From assembly GCF_001870735.1 (NCBI RefSeq), contig NZ_MORL01000032.1:1-54704 (forward strand): a stretch of DNA of 54,704 nucleotides. Reading direction: 5' to 3'. Under the pieces are notes generated by a model. That model made no database searches, was not told where the DNA came from, and saw only the letters and a list, made by a program, of their open reading frames with translations. Below, piece by piece: positions 8,260 to 16,580 of the stretch. A program made the translations under genes and the position numbers. Origin of the DNA: Arsenicibacter rosenii. Its GTDB lineage: Bacteria > Bacteroidota > Bacteroidia > Cytophagales > Spirosomataceae. The stretch's first letter is position 1; each line of letters starts with the position of its first letter.

Positions 8260-10968
8260 ATGTTAAAAAATGCATTTACTATTCTAACACTTCTGATTGC
8301 ATCCTTAACCATTTCTTTTGCCCAGAACCGGTCTCTTTCCGGTACGGTTAAAGATGAAAAAGCAGCGCCGCTTGCCGGTGTCAGTGTTCAGATAAAGGGA
8401 GTAAACCGGGGCACCGTTACCGACAATGAAGGGAAGTACCGGATTGATGTTTCCGACAATGCAACCCTTGTCTTTAGCTTTATCGGGTTTAAACCGCAGG
8501 AGATCGGCGTAAAAGCCGGTCAATCCGCCATTGATGTTACCCTGGCCGAAAATGCGGAACTACTCAGCGAAGTGGTGATTGCGGTTGGTAGCCGCAACTC
8601 GAAGCGCACCATTACCGACTCCCCGATCCCGGTCGATATTCTGTCGGCTACAGACCTGCGCAGCACCGGACAGCCGACGTTCGATAAGGCATTGCAATAC
8701 CGTGTGCCATCGTTTAACACCGTCAACACGCCCGTCAACGATGCGACCTCCCTGCTCGACCCCTACGAAATCCGGAACATGGGCCCAAGCCGTACGCTGA
8801 TCCTGATTAACGGCAAACGGAAAAATACCAGTGCGCTGATGTATATTCAGACCTCGCCCGGCCGTGGCGAAAGCGGTGCCGACATTTCGGCGATTCCGCA
8901 ACAGGCCATCAAACGGGTTGAAATCCTGCGCGATGGTGCCTCGGCACAGTACGGCTCTGACGCCATAGCCGGGGTTATGAACATCATCCTGAAAGATAAA
9001 TACGATTACGGTTCGGCAACCCTTTCGGCCGGCATCACCGCCAAGGGCGACGGCCAGTTGTTTGGCATTGCCGTCAACAACGGAGCGAACTTCGGCAAAG
9101 GTTACCTGAATTACACCATCGACTTCAGTCGCTCCGCCCTCGCTAACCGCCCAGGTAAGGTCAGTGCTGAGGCCGAAGCTGACCCGGATATGGGTTTTGG
9201 CGCCCCGCTGGCACAGGTAAAGGCGTTTCTGGCGCAGAAACCGGATGCCGGCAATATCAACGGACAGCCGGAAACAACATCGGCTAAGTTTCTGATTAAC
9301 GGCGGAAATCCACTGAGTGATAATACGGAATTCTACTACACAGCGGCGTATGTTTACAAGAAAGTAAACAGCTTTGCAAATTACCGGACGCCGTATTGGC
9401 GCACAACCGACGATGGCCTGCTGACGCCTGCCGGACAGCCTTACATGGGCTACGTGCCGACGTTCCAGGGTGACCTGAACGACTACCACGCCACCGTCGG
9501 CCTCCGCAGCGAAACCAATGGCTGGAAAACTGACCTCAGTTTTACGACCGGTGGTAACAAGCAGCTGTATACAGTGTCGAACACCCGCAACCGTAGCCTG
9601 GGCAAAAACTCCCCGATCTATTTCAAACCGGGTGGCTATTCATTCTCACACAATGTCGGTAACATCGATATTTCGAAGGCTGTAACCGACAAGCTCAACG
9701 TGGCTTTCGGCAGCGAGTTCAGGGCCGAAACGTTTACGGTCTATGTAGGCGATACGGCTTCGTATGTCGGTACAGGCGCCGACTCATTTCCGGGCATTAC
9801 CCCGAACAACGCCGGTACCAACACCCGGTTCAACTTCGGGGGATACGTCGATCTGGGTTATGATGTTACCAAAGATTTCCTGATCAACGGTACATTCCGG
9901 GCCGAGCGCTACAGCGATTTCGGAAATGCAACTGTTTTCAAAATCAGCTCACGCTACAAGCTCCTCGACGATAAACTTACCCTGCGGGCCTCGTATTCGA
10001 CCGGATTCCGGGCACCGCTGCTGCACCAGATTTATCAGCAGCTGGCACAGGCCAGTTTTGTGCCGGGCCAGGGGATTCAGACCAAAGGGATTATTAATAA
10101 CGTAAGCCCGCAGGCTTTTGCGTTGGGCGTACCCAAACTGACCCCGGAAAAATCAGCTAACTTTACCTTTGGTCTGGGTCTGAACCCGAACCGTAACCTG
10201 AGCATTACACTTGATTACTACAACATCAAAGTAAAAGACCGGATTGTACTGGGTTCAGAAATTGCCGGTACAGCTGCCGGCAATACGGCTCTGGATAAAA
10301 TCCTGACGACCAACGGCATTGTGGCCGTCAGCTTCTTCTCTAACGCCCTGAATACTACCACATCGGGTCTGGATTTTGTGATTTCGCAGCGGAATCTGTT
10401 ACTGGGCGGAAATAAGCTCGGAATCAACCTGGCGGGTAACTACACGTTCGAAAACAAGTATACGTCCGTGAAAAATACAAAGCTGATTGCCGATGCGGGT
10501 AAATCGGTATTCGACCGGACGCAAAATGCCCTGCTGTTTACCTCCCGGCCAAAATATAAGATGATCCTTGGCTTTGATTATCAGATCAAAAAGATCATCT
10601 TCAACCTGAACAACACCCTGTTTGGCCCGACCCGTTTCCACCAGAGCGGTCTGAACGAAAACACGGATACCGAGTTTGTTCCCCGCGTCGTAACTGATCT
10701 GAGCGTTTCGATCCCGTTCTCGTCGAAAGCTACGCTGACGCTGAACGCCTCAAACCTGTTCAACGTCATGCCAAAGTGGAATTTTATCGACCTGAAAACC
10801 GGCACCAAAACGCACTACAACGCCAACGACAACGTACCGAGCCAGAAATACTTCAGCCAGTATAACATGATCACGTTCAACGGACGGTATTCAAACGTAA
10901 CCTACGACGGTTCACATTTCAGCCAGCTGGGTACCATTTTCAATGCCCAGTTTAACCTGAAGTTCTAA
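8260..10968 (+). CDS. TonB-dependent outer-membrane receptor
   Basis: This 902-residue protein has a signal peptide (about 1-21, ending FAQ). A carboxypeptidase-regulatory-like beta domain follows (about 24-105: SLSGTVKDEKAAPLAGVSVQIKG, then GTVTDNEGKYRIDV). The plug domain (about 115-235) contains RTLILINGKRKN and VEILRDGASAQYGSDAIAGVMNIILK, and a 22-strand barrel closes with a C-terminal phenylalanine (NLKF). It takes up a large or scarce substrate using TonB energy. No SusD partner is adjacent, so it is not a standard SusCD pair and the substrate is unknown. Barrel segments such as LNASNLFN are typical. It stands alone with its own upstream control region and ends at a palindromic repeat. 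Confidence 0.95.
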   Translation: MLKNAFTILTLLIASLTISFAQNRSLSGTVKDEKAAPLAGVSVQIKGVNRGTVTDNEGKYRIDVSDNATLVFSFIGFKPQEIGVKAGQSAIDVTLAENAELLSEVVIAVGSRNSKRTITDSPIPVDILSATDLRSTGQPTFDKALQYRVPSFNTVNTPVNDATSLLDPYEIRNMGPSRTLILINGKRKNTSALMYIQTSPGRGESGADISAIPQQAIKRVEILRDGASAQYGSDAIAGVMNIILKDKYDYGSATLSAGITAKGDGQLFGIAVNNGANFGKGYLNYTIDFSRSALANRPGKVSAEAEADPDMGFGAPLAQVKAFLAQKPDAGNINGQPETTSAKFLINGGNPLSDNTEFYYTAAYVYKKVNSFANYRTPYWRTTDDGLLTPAGQPYMGYVPTFQGDLNDYHATVGLRSETNGWKTDLSFTTGGNKQLYTVSNTRNRSLGKNSPIYFKPGGYSFSHNVGNIDISKAVTDKLNVAFGSEFRAETFTVYVGDTASYVGTGADSFPGITPNNAGTNTRFNFGGYVDLGYDVTKDFLINGTFRAERYSDFGNATVFKISSRYKLLDDKLTLRASYSTGFRAPLLHQIYQQLAQASFVPGQGIQTKGIINNVSPQAFALGVPKLTPEKSANFTFGLGLNPNRNLSITLDYYNIKVKDRIVLGSEIAGTAAGNTALDKILTTNGIVAVSFFSNALNTTTSGLDFVISQRNLLLGGNKLGINLAGNYTFENKYTSVKNTKLIADAGKSVFDRTQNALLFTSRPKYKMILGFDYQIKKIIFNLNNTLFGPTRFHQSGLNENTDTEFVPRVVTDLSVSIPFSSKATLTLNASNLFNVMPKWNFIDLKTGTKTHYNANDNVPSQKYFSQYNMITFNGRYSNVTYDGSHFSQLGTIFNAQFNLKF

Positions 10969-10978
10969 TACAAAAAAA

Positions 10979-11012
10979 CGTATAGAGCCGCAGCGTCCTG
11001 CGGCTCTACACG
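10979..11012. repeat. Palindrome, TAGAGCCGCAG type, between convergent genes
   Basis: CGTATAGAGCCGCAG (10979-10993) pairs with CTGCGGCTCTACACG (10998-11012) around a CGTC loop, with one G-T wobble. On the minus strand it carries the TAG stop codon of the methyltransferase (11006-11008). It probably serves as a two-way terminator for the receptor and methyltransferase genes. It shares the outer CGTGTAGAG edge with the repeat at 13752. Confidence 0.85.
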
Positions 11013-11755
11013 TTTGCAATAATTACATGCGTATCAAAGGCATACGACGATTTAACAATCGTTTCGACCACAGAAAAGCCTGCCTCTTTCAGCAATAGTT
11101 TTACTTCAAAAGGCAGGAATGCCCGCAAGGTTGCCAGATCACGACCGATTTCAGCAAATGACCCGTCTCCCCTTTGCCGGGCAAAATAGGCCGAATGCCA
11201 GTTCCAGGTTAAGCCGGTTGCCAGATTGGGCACATACCGGCTCTCACGCCGATAGTCCGCTGTTCCGAATGAAGCGTCATGTACCAGTACCTGGTCGGGT
11301 TGTAAACGGTCAAAAAACGACGTGGCTTCGATAAAATCGAAGATCAATATCCCCTCCGGATTGAGCGCACCGGCAATGTGCCGGAAGGCCGACAGCACCT
11401 GCGCATTCGTCAAGACATACGAAATACTGCGGGCCGTAATCAGCACGGCGTCGAACGGTTCGGCAACGGTAAAATCTGTCATATCGGCTTCCATGAACCG
11501 CACATCCGGCGCATGTTGCCTGGCCAGGGCCAGCATATCGGCGCTGATGTCCATACCTGTATAAGCCACATGCGGACTCAGCCGGCTCGCCAGATGCCCG
11601 CTGCCGCAACCAATTTCGAGCACAGACCGGCAATGATGCTGCTGCAGCAATCCGTTGTAAAAAATAAACTCTTCATCATAATCAATGAAGGTCCGGTACA
11701 TGGCATCGTAAACGGCTGCCAATGTTGTATATAGCGTTGTCCGGTGGTTTTCCAT
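11006..11755 (-). CDS. Class I SAM-dependent methyltransferase
   Basis: This 249-residue cytoplasmic protein has motif I VLEIGCGSGHLASRLS, motif II YTGMDISADML with the acidic residue that binds the ribose of SAM, and a motif III region DVRFMEADMTDFTV. FDAVLITARSISYVL fits motif IV. The acceptor is unknown. The C-terminus ends with ANV directly at a TAG supplied by a palindromic repeat, so its last residues may have been altered by repeat insertion (inference). The next gene on this strand, an SDR, ends 21 bases upstream of this start, so the two may be co-transcribed. Confidence 0.88.
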   Translation of the reverse strand: MENHRTTLYTTLAAVYDAMYRTFIDYDEEFIFYNGLLQQHHCRSVLEIGCGSGHLASRLSPHVAYTGMDISADMLALARQHAPDVRFMEADMTDFTVAEPFDAVLITARSISYVLTNAQVLSAFRHIAGALNPEGILIFDFIEATSFFDRLQPDQVLVHDASFGTADYRRESRYVPNLATGLTWNWHSAYFARQRGDGSFAEIGRDLATLRAFLPFEVKLLLKEAGFSVVETIVKSSYAFDTHVIIANV

Positions 11756-11776
11756 GGCACCGGCAAATTACAACAA

Positions 11777-12502
11777 TTACCACGGCATCCGCTTATTGTC
11801 CTGCCAGAATCCGCCGGTTTCTGCTAACGGCGCATCCGTTGCCATCCAGACGATAGCTTCCGCTCCTTTTTCGACCGGGCGCGGTGCAGAAGCACCTCCC
11901 ATGTCGGTACGCGTCCAGCCGGGACTTACGGAGTTCACCGCGATGTTATGCTCTTTCAGCGACGACGCCAGCTGACGGGTGACGGCATTCAGTGCAGCTT
12001 TCGAAATACTGTAGGCCGGTGCGTAGGTTTCCATGTTTTCCAGCGAGGCCACCCCGCTCGATACGTTGATTATGCGGCCCCCGTCCGGGCTTTTCTGCAA
12101 AAAAGGCAGAAAGTCCTGCGTTACCAGAATAGGGCCGATGGTGTTGGTCTTAAGCGTCCGTTCCAGCATTTCGGTATTCAGGCACAGGATATTCTCCCCA
12201 TGGTCTTCCAGAATACCGGCGTTATTGATCAGCACATCAAGGTGATCTGCTTTCTGGGAAAACGTGCCGACCGCCTGCCGGATGCTCACCGGATCGGTTA
12301 CGTCGATAGGCAGGCAGATGGCTTCATAGCCTTCCGAACATAACTCCTCGCAGGCCGACCGCCCTTTCGAAAAATCACGCGAACCAATAAAAACGGCGAA
12401 TCCGCGTTTACAGAGTTGTCGGGCTACTTCGTGGCCGATACCACGATTGGCTCCCGTGATCAATGCTATTTTTGAATGTTGGGTTTTCATAACGTTTTTC
12501 AT
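11777..12502 (-). CDS. Short-chain dehydrogenase/reductase (SDR)
   Basis: It has 241 residues. The nucleotide-binding motif is LITGANRGIGHEVARQL (TGxxxGxG), NNAG is present in LDVLINNAGILED, and the catalytic Tyr-x-x-x-Lys is YSISK with the upstream Ser in NVSSGVAS. This is a classical NADP-preferring SDR, with an Arg after the first strand (GSRDFSKG). An AGGAG lies 9 bases before the ATG at 12502, which favours this start over the ATG at 12490. The substrate is unknown. It probably forms a pair with the methyltransferase downstream. Confidence 0.9.
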   Translation of the reverse strand: MKNVMKTQHSKIALITGANRGIGHEVARQLCKRGFAVFIGSRDFSKGRSACEELCSEGYEAICLPIDVTDPVSIRQAVGTFSQKADHLDVLINNAGILEDHGENILCLNTEMLERTLKTNTIGPILVTQDFLPFLQKSPDGGRIINVSSGVASLENMETYAPAYSISKAALNAVTRQLASSLKEHNIAVNSVSPGWTRTDMGGASAPRPVEKGAEAIVWMATDAPLAETGGFWQDNKRMPW

Positions 12503-12673
12503 TAATATGGCTCCTGACAGGTCGAGGCTTACTCACTAGCATAAAGCCTTTTTCGCAACCAGATGTTTATAACTCCCTACCGAATACTCAAAACCGGTCG
12601 CCTTTCACTCGGTCGCCCATTCACCTTAGTCTAATTACTCGTAACATTGTTACCATTCAACTCCCGTATTTTT

Positions 12674-13660
12674 ATGAAAAAGATTTGTCTTTCAGCGGTT
12701 ATGATATGTTTGTCCGGTTCGCTTGTAGTTGCCCAGACGACGCCGGCCAAAAAAACAACGACAACCACTACGAAACCAACGTCGGCCACCAGCACCAAAC
12801 CAGCCGGTAGTGTTACCAAACCAGCCAGCACCGCGCCCGCAGCAGCACCGGCCACCACCACGACCTCCGGTGAGCCGTCTGAAAACCGCCTGCAGAAGAT
12901 GTATGACGAGTACCACGGTGTTAATCAGTCAAAACCAGGTTCAACCGCCACGACACCAGCCAAAACCGGAACAACCGGCAAACCGGCCGGCCGGCCAGCT
13001 GCCACGACACCAGCCCCGGCGCCGGCGCCAACCGCAGTTGCCATGTCTGATGACGAGGCAGGGTTCCATATTGGCTTCCGCGCGGGTGCGTCCTACCTGC
13101 TTCCGCTCGAAAGTGTTGACGGTGCTAAACTCGGCAGCGAAGTAGGCTATGTAGGCGGCCTGGTTCTGAATTTCGGCCGTGGCATTTTCTCGTTCCAGCC
13201 AGAAATCAACTACAGCCAGCAGAAAATTAAAGCCACTGCCACCGGTACAAACCTCGATTTGTCTGTCACAGGCATTGAAAACCGGATCGAAGTGCCGCTC
13301 TTGCTGAAATTTTCATTCGGTGATCCGGCGGCTACGCGCTTTTTTGTGAATGTTGGTCCATATGGTGCCTATGCGCTGAGCGGGCGTACTAAAGGATCCA
13401 TTCTTGGCGTACCTTACGATGAAAAAGTAACGTTTAACGGCTCAGAAGGCCGGATATCCTACGGTGCCGCCGGTGGTCTCGGGGTAGCCCTGCCACTGGG
13501 TCCGGGCCATTTAACGGTAGAAGCCCGTGCGCTCTACCACATCGGCGATAACAGTCCGAAAGCCACAACGCCAACCTCACCGACCGAAGATCCGTCAACG
13601 ATTAAACGGGCCTTGTTACAAGGTACCATCGGGTATATAATTCCAATCGGCGGCCGGTAA
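12674..13660 (+). CDS. Outer-membrane beta-barrel protein with Thr/Pro/Ala-rich linker
   Basis: It has 328 residues from the ATG at 12674, which gives MKKICLSAVMICLSGSLVVAQ as a clear signal peptide. Residues about 22-125 are a low-complexity stretch of Thr, Lys, Pro and Ala with repeats such as TTTTTKPTSATS and PAPAPAP. Residues about 130-328 form a PorT-like small barrel (GFHIGFRAGASYLLPLE, FSFQPEINYSQQKIK, RFFVNVGPYGAYALSG, YGAAGGLGVALPLG, GTIGYIIPIGGR). The linker may cross or bind peptidoglycan, but that is a guess. It has its own terminator-like palindrome 20 bases after the stop. Confidence 0.85.
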   Translation: MKKICLSAVMICLSGSLVVAQTTPAKKTTTTTTKPTSATSTKPAGSVTKPASTAPAAAPATTTTSGEPSENRLQKMYDEYHGVNQSKPGSTATTPAKTGTTGKPAGRPAATTPAPAPAPTAVAMSDDEAGFHIGFRAGASYLLPLESVDGAKLGSEVGYVGGLVLNFGRGIFSFQPEINYSQQKIKATATGTNLDLSVTGIENRIEVPLLLKFSFGDPAATRFFVNVGPYGAYALSGRTKGSILGVPYDEKVTFNGSEGRISYGAAGGLGVALPLGPGHLTVEARALYHIGDNSPKATTPTSPTEDPSTIKRALLQGTIGYIIPIGGR

Positions 13661-13680
13661 CGTATCGGCGATTAACTCGT

Positions 13681-13709
13681 AGAGACGCAATATCTTGCGT
13701 CTCTTTTTT
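13681..13709 (+). terminator. Palindrome with T-run (TAGAGACGCAA type)
   Basis: AGAGACGCAA (13681-13690) pairs with TTGCGTCTCT (13695-13704) around TATC, and the T-run continues to 13709. This looks like a working intrinsic terminator for the barrel-protein gene. It shares its arms with the repeats at 13752 and 14653, so it is also a member of that repeat set. Confidence 0.8.
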
Positions 13710-13751
13710 ATACCCCAATCAACCCTGAACACCAAACCCGACGATGTTTTT

Positions 13752-13780
13752 GAGACGCAAAATATTGCGTCTCTACACGA
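13752..13780. repeat. Palindrome, TAGAGACGCAA type
   Basis: GAGACGCAA (13752-13760) pairs with TTGCGTCTC (13765-13773) around AATA, and the right side continues as TACACG. On the minus strand this edge reads CGTGTAGAGACGCAA and contains the TAG stop of the SDR gene that ends at 13773. Confidence 0.85.
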
Positions 13781-14630
13781 AGGGTAGTGAATTGTTCCAC
13801 AACCAGTCTACATTTTGGGGTGTAATGTCCGGATTACGGGTTGTTTTGGGTTTACAATCCTGAAAATACCCGCCGTTATTGCTCTCGCCAATGGCTTTCA
13901 GCGGGGCCGCGGCCAGCCAGATCGATGTTTCAGCCCCCTTTTCCGGCGTCCGCATAAAGGGCTGGGCGAGTGCCAGCGCTACTTTAAACAGACCGGTCGA
14001 GGTGTTAGCGAAGTTGGTTTTTACCACACCAGGGTGCACCGAATAGGCCGTTATGCCCGTTCCGGCCGTTTCTTTAGCCAGTCCTTTCGCAAACAGCAGG
14101 TTCGCCAGTTTGCCGTCGCAATAGGCCTGTAACGTAGAAATGCCTTCGATCCGGCGGAACAACCGTGCCTTACGCCCCATCTGATAGGCTGCCGACGACA
14201 GGCTGATTACCCGCACATCTTTTGTCTCAGCAGCAGTCCGTTTCAGCAGCGGCATCAAGTGATGGGTAAGTACGAAGTGGCCGACGTGATTGGCAAAAAA
14301 CGATTTTTCAATGCCCTGGCCGGTTTTGCCACCTGTTACAAATTCAATTTTATCGGGTGTGTAGCCCGCATTGTTGATCAGCACATCCAGCCGGTCGTAA
14401 TGATCGATCACGTATCCCGCCGCCTTCCGGACCGAATCCAGATCCGACAAATCGGCCTGTAGCAGTTCCGCATTGATCTGCGGATTGGCTTGTTTGACCT
14501 CCTGCAGGGCCCTGGCCCCCTTTTGTTCGTTCCGGCAAAGAAGAATCAGATTAAAGCCACGCTGTGCCAGGGCTTTGGCCGTTGCCAGCCCGATCCCAAC
14601 ATTGGCTCCTGTTATTAGTGCAGTTTTCAT
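13773..14630 (-). CDS. Short-chain dehydrogenase (retinol-dehydrogenase-like SDR)
   Basis: It has 285 residues from the ATG at 14630. The same frame is open upstream to 14774, but that extension runs through a palindromic repeat and is not protein-like. TALITGANVGIGLATAKAL is the dinucleotide-binding motif, followed by NNAGYTPD and the active site SSAAYQMG with a YCDGKLANLLF block (Tyr-x-x-x-Lys). The fold resembles the SDR group that includes retinol dehydrogenases, but the substrate is unknown. Its stop codon is provided by the adjacent palindrome. The NmrA-like gene lies 82 bases upstream with a palindrome between. Confidence 0.88.
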   Translation of the reverse strand: MKTALITGANVGIGLATAKALAQRGFNLILLCRNEQKGARALQEVKQANPQINAELLQADLSDLDSVRKAAGYVIDHYDRLDVLINNAGYTPDKIEFVTGGKTGQGIEKSFFANHVGHFVLTHHLMPLLKRTAAETKDVRVISLSSAAYQMGRKARLFRRIEGISTLQAYCDGKLANLLFAKGLAKETAGTGITAYSVHPGVVKTNFANTSTGLFKVALALAQPFMRTPEKGAETSIWLAAAPLKAIGESNNGGYFQDCKPKTTRNPDITPQNVDWLWNNSLPFV

Positions 14631-14652
14631 AGTGAATTCAGGAGAATATAAA

Positions 14653-14688
14653 ACAGACAGAGACGCAACGGATTGCGTCTCTGTCTGT
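14653..14688. repeat. Perfect 16-base-arm palindrome (TAGAGACGCAA type, extended)
   Basis: ACAGACAGAGACGCAA (14653-14668) pairs perfectly with its complement (14673-14688) around CGGA. It is the longest stem in the window and lies between two minus-strand genes. It could reduce read-through from the NmrA-like gene into the SDR gene. Confidence 0.88.
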
Positions 14689-14712
14689 ATAACCCAAAAG
14701 GTTAGTATGTTG

Positions 14713-15606
14713 TTATGCCTGGAAGGCCGGAGCAAACTCATTCTGCGCGAAATCGGCCAGTTTGACCTTACCAAGCTGCCCCGTGCGGTTGGCCCAGTAA
14801 TCTTCCTGCATTTTACCGGTTCGCAGGGCTTCGCCCATAGCGGTATAGTTAGACGCCACTTCCTCGTTTAACCCCGCCTGTAGCATGCCGCCTTTCTGTT
14901 GCTCATCCGTAAAAACAACCCATGGCGTTTCGGGCTTACCAGCCGCAGCACCCAGCGCACCGGCGATCTCATCGGTAGTCACCTCATCGCTCACGATATA
15001 GCGGATCTGATGGCCTGTAAAGTCCAGATTCAGGAGTTCCTGCAAGGCAACGGCAGCAATATCATTGGTATGTACAAGCGCCAGTTTGAATGCCGGTCCG
15101 CCGAAATTACTGCCGGTGATTCCCATGTGTTTAATCATCGGAATCATGGCAAACAGATTATAGAAGAAATACGAAGGCCGCAGGATTTTAGCACTCAGTC
15201 CATCAACCGCTTTCAGTTTTTGTTCCAGATCATACAATCCGTCGACGGGCCCGCATCCGGCGCCGAGATGAGCCCCGATGCTGCTGAGCACAACCGCAAA
15301 CCGGATATCGTTAGCCCGGATGGCACCAATGTAGTTATCAGCCACCTGATTCATGTGTCCACGCCAGTCTGTTACGTCGGATTTAGGCGGAATCATCAGG
15401 TAAACCGCATCAGCACCGGCAAAGGCCGCCTCAACGAAAGCCTGATCTGCCACATCGCCAATGGCAGCCGTGGCTCCGATGGACTCGATAGCGCCGGCAT
15501 TGCCGGGCTTGCTGGTGATGACAGTTACTTCGTGGCCTGCTTTTACCAGGCCTTCAACAATAGGTTTTGAAATATGGCCCAGTGAGCCGGTAATTGTGTA
15601 TTTCAT
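14713..15606 (-). CDS. NmrA-like NAD(P)-binding oxidoreductase
   Basis: It has 297 residues. MKYTITGSLGHISKPIVEGL is a Rossmann opening of the NmrA type (TGxxGxxS). GDVADQAFVEAAFAGADAVYLMIP and the VVLSSIGAHLG block are family features, and there is no SDR Tyr-x-x-x-Lys pair. Members act as quinone or aldehyde reductases or as NAD(P) sensors. It is transcribed with the MarR gene and a small ORF upstream, and a second candidate MarR site precedes that small ORF. Induction by electrophilic or quinone stress is therefore plausible (inference). Confidence 0.87.
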   Translation of the reverse strand: MKYTITGSLGHISKPIVEGLVKAGHEVTVITSKPGNAGAIESIGATAAIGDVADQAFVEAAFAGADAVYLMIPPKSDVTDWRGHMNQVADNYIGAIRANDIRFAVVLSSIGAHLGAGCGPVDGLYDLEQKLKAVDGLSAKILRPSYFFYNLFAMIPMIKHMGITGSNFGGPAFKLALVHTNDIAAVALQELLNLDFTGHQIRYIVSDEVTTDEIAGALGAAAGKPETPWVVFTDEQQKGGMLQAGLNEEVASNYTAMGEALRTGKMQEDYWANRTGQLGKVKLADFAQNEFAPAFQA

Positions 15607-15632
15607 AATCAGTAGTAGTACGTATTATCAGA

Positions 15633-15854
15633 TTAAAACAGTAACTTCCATCCATTAAAAAATAAATCCTTGCCGGGCTCACCGCGCAGCTGACGCAGCA
15701 CGTCATTCGTTTGGGTAGCAGGCTCGTCGATCCCCGTTTTTTTCTCCCGCACAATCGCCGTTATTCCCTCTTCTGCCAACTGCTGGCAAACTTCTTTTGT
15801 TATGGCACTTCCTTTTCCTGCCAGCAAGCCCACACATGGTTTGTTGTTTTTCAT
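15633..15854 (-). CDS. Small ORF, possible decayed dehydrogenase start
   Basis: It has 73 residues, and I cannot assign a function. CVGLLAGKGSAITKEVCQQL followed by AEEGITAIVRE resembles the first beta-alpha-beta unit of an SDR, with the TGxxxGxG loop scrambled. The rest (NDVLRQLRGEPGKDLFFNGW) matches nothing I recognise. It could be a real small protein, or an SDR shortened by internal deletion. It lies 26 bases upstream of the NmrA-like gene and 43 bases after the MarR stop, with a putative MarR operator just before its ATG. Confidence 0.45.
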   Translation of the reverse strand: MKNNKPCVGLLAGKGSAITKEVCQQLAEEGITAIVREKKTGIDEPATQTNDVLRQLRGEPGKDLFFNGWKLLF

Positions 15855-15861
15855 AACTCAA

Positions 15862-15874
15862 ATTTGTTTGCACA
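15862..15874 (-). promoter_or_regulatory. Candidate MarR operator, copy 2
   Basis: Read on the minus strand, TGTGCAAACAAAT differs at one of 13 positions from the site at 16379-16391 in front of the marR-like gene. It lies 8 bases before the ATG of the small ORF at 15854. CAAATTTG overlapping it is a weak match to a -7 element. Confidence 0.45.
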
Positions 15875-15897
15875 TACAACAATATTCTCAAAAAATT

Positions 15898-16341
15898 TTA
15901 CTCGCTTTCCAGCGCACGTACTGCCCGAAACACCTGCTTAGCGAGGGCATGCGCCTGTTCTTCGCCAATAGCCGACATATACCGTTCGCCGGTACGTTCC
16001 CAGGCCGTCCGGATCGCTCCGGTCATATCCATTCCTTCTGCGGTCGGATACACAAATGTATTTTTCCCTTCTGCCTCGCGTTTCACCAGTCGCTTCTGTT
16101 CCAGTTTTTCGATCAGGCGCGTTATGGTCGATGGGGTCAGATAGAGTGAATTACTTAACTGCGTTGGTGTAATGCCGGGAGACTCAATCACTTCGATCAG
16201 CAGATAGGCATGTGAATACGACAAACCGAACCGTCCGAACTCCTCCTCCCCTATGGCCGTAATGGCACGGGCCAGCGCATTTGCCGAAAACATCAGGCAG
16301 GCACTAAATCGGGTTACTGGTTTTTCAACGTCGGCTTTCAT
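15898..16341 (-). CDS. MarR family transcriptional regulator
   Basis: It has 147 residues from the ATG at 16341. The winged helix is clear: ITPTQLSNSLYLTPSTITRLIEKLEQKRLV for the recognition region, then KREAEGKNTFVYPTAEGMD for the wing. MarR proteins are dimeric repressors released by small phenolic or oxidising ligands. A promoter with TACCTTTG and an operator-like motif in its spacer precedes it, so autorepression is likely. A near-identical motif precedes the small ORF and NmrA-like gene downstream, the probable regulon. No diagnostic cysteine pattern for redox sensing is evident beyond Cys14 in SACLMF. Confidence 0.9.
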   Translation of the reverse strand: MKADVEKPVTRFSACLMFSANALARAITAIGEEEFGRFGLSYSHAYLLIEVIESPGITPTQLSNSLYLTPSTITRLIEKLEQKRLVKREAEGKNTFVYPTAEGMDMTGAIRTAWERTGERYMSAIGEEQAHALAKQVFRAVRALESE

Positions 16342-16362
16342 CGTTATACATTTCTTCTGGCA

Positions 16363-16392
16363 CAAAGGTACTGTTTTTATTTGTATGCACAA
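16363..16392 (-). promoter_or_regulatory. MarR gene promoter with embedded operator-like motif
   Basis: On the minus strand a TTG (16392-16390) is followed 19 bases later by TACCTTTG (16370-16363), an exact Bacteroidota TAnnTTTG -7 element at good spacing. The motif TGTGCATACAAAT (16391-16379) occupies the spacer, a natural place for a repressor. The leader to the ATG at 16341 is about 20 bases. Confidence 0.65.
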
Positions 16393-16511
16393 GCATGAGT
16401 CGATAAAATAATGACAGCAAAGGGAAATAGCCGTCTAACGGGCGGGCGTATCAACCTAAAAAAGGGGTACTGATTTACCTGGTAAGCCGCGTTTTTCTAC
16501 CCTGTATATAC

Positions 16512-16562
16512 TGACAGGATTACAGGATTTGATGATAGCCTGTGCATCCCGTAATCCTGCCA
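16512..16562. repeat. Imperfect inverted repeat (CAGGATTACAGGAT type)
   Basis: TGACAGGATTACAGGAT (16512-16528) is complementary at 15 of 17 positions to 16546-16562. It lies after the barrel receptor gene, whose stop is at 16581, and could be its terminator. I recall similar GGATTACAGGAT intergenic repeats from other Bacteroidota, but cannot check this here. Confidence 0.6.
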
Positions 16563-16580
16563 GTTGCCGGTCAGATATTG

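Noticed and set aside
8560-9489. Long open frame on the minus strand inside the TonB receptor gene
   Set aside because: It is a shadow of a GC-rich coding strand. Its product has no fold-like pattern, whereas the plus strand encodes a complete receptor.
13681-14688. Three GAGACGCAA palindromes within 1 kb as a CRISPR-like array
   Set aside because: They are only palindromes with unequal spacing, have genes between them, and show no spacer-sized regular units.
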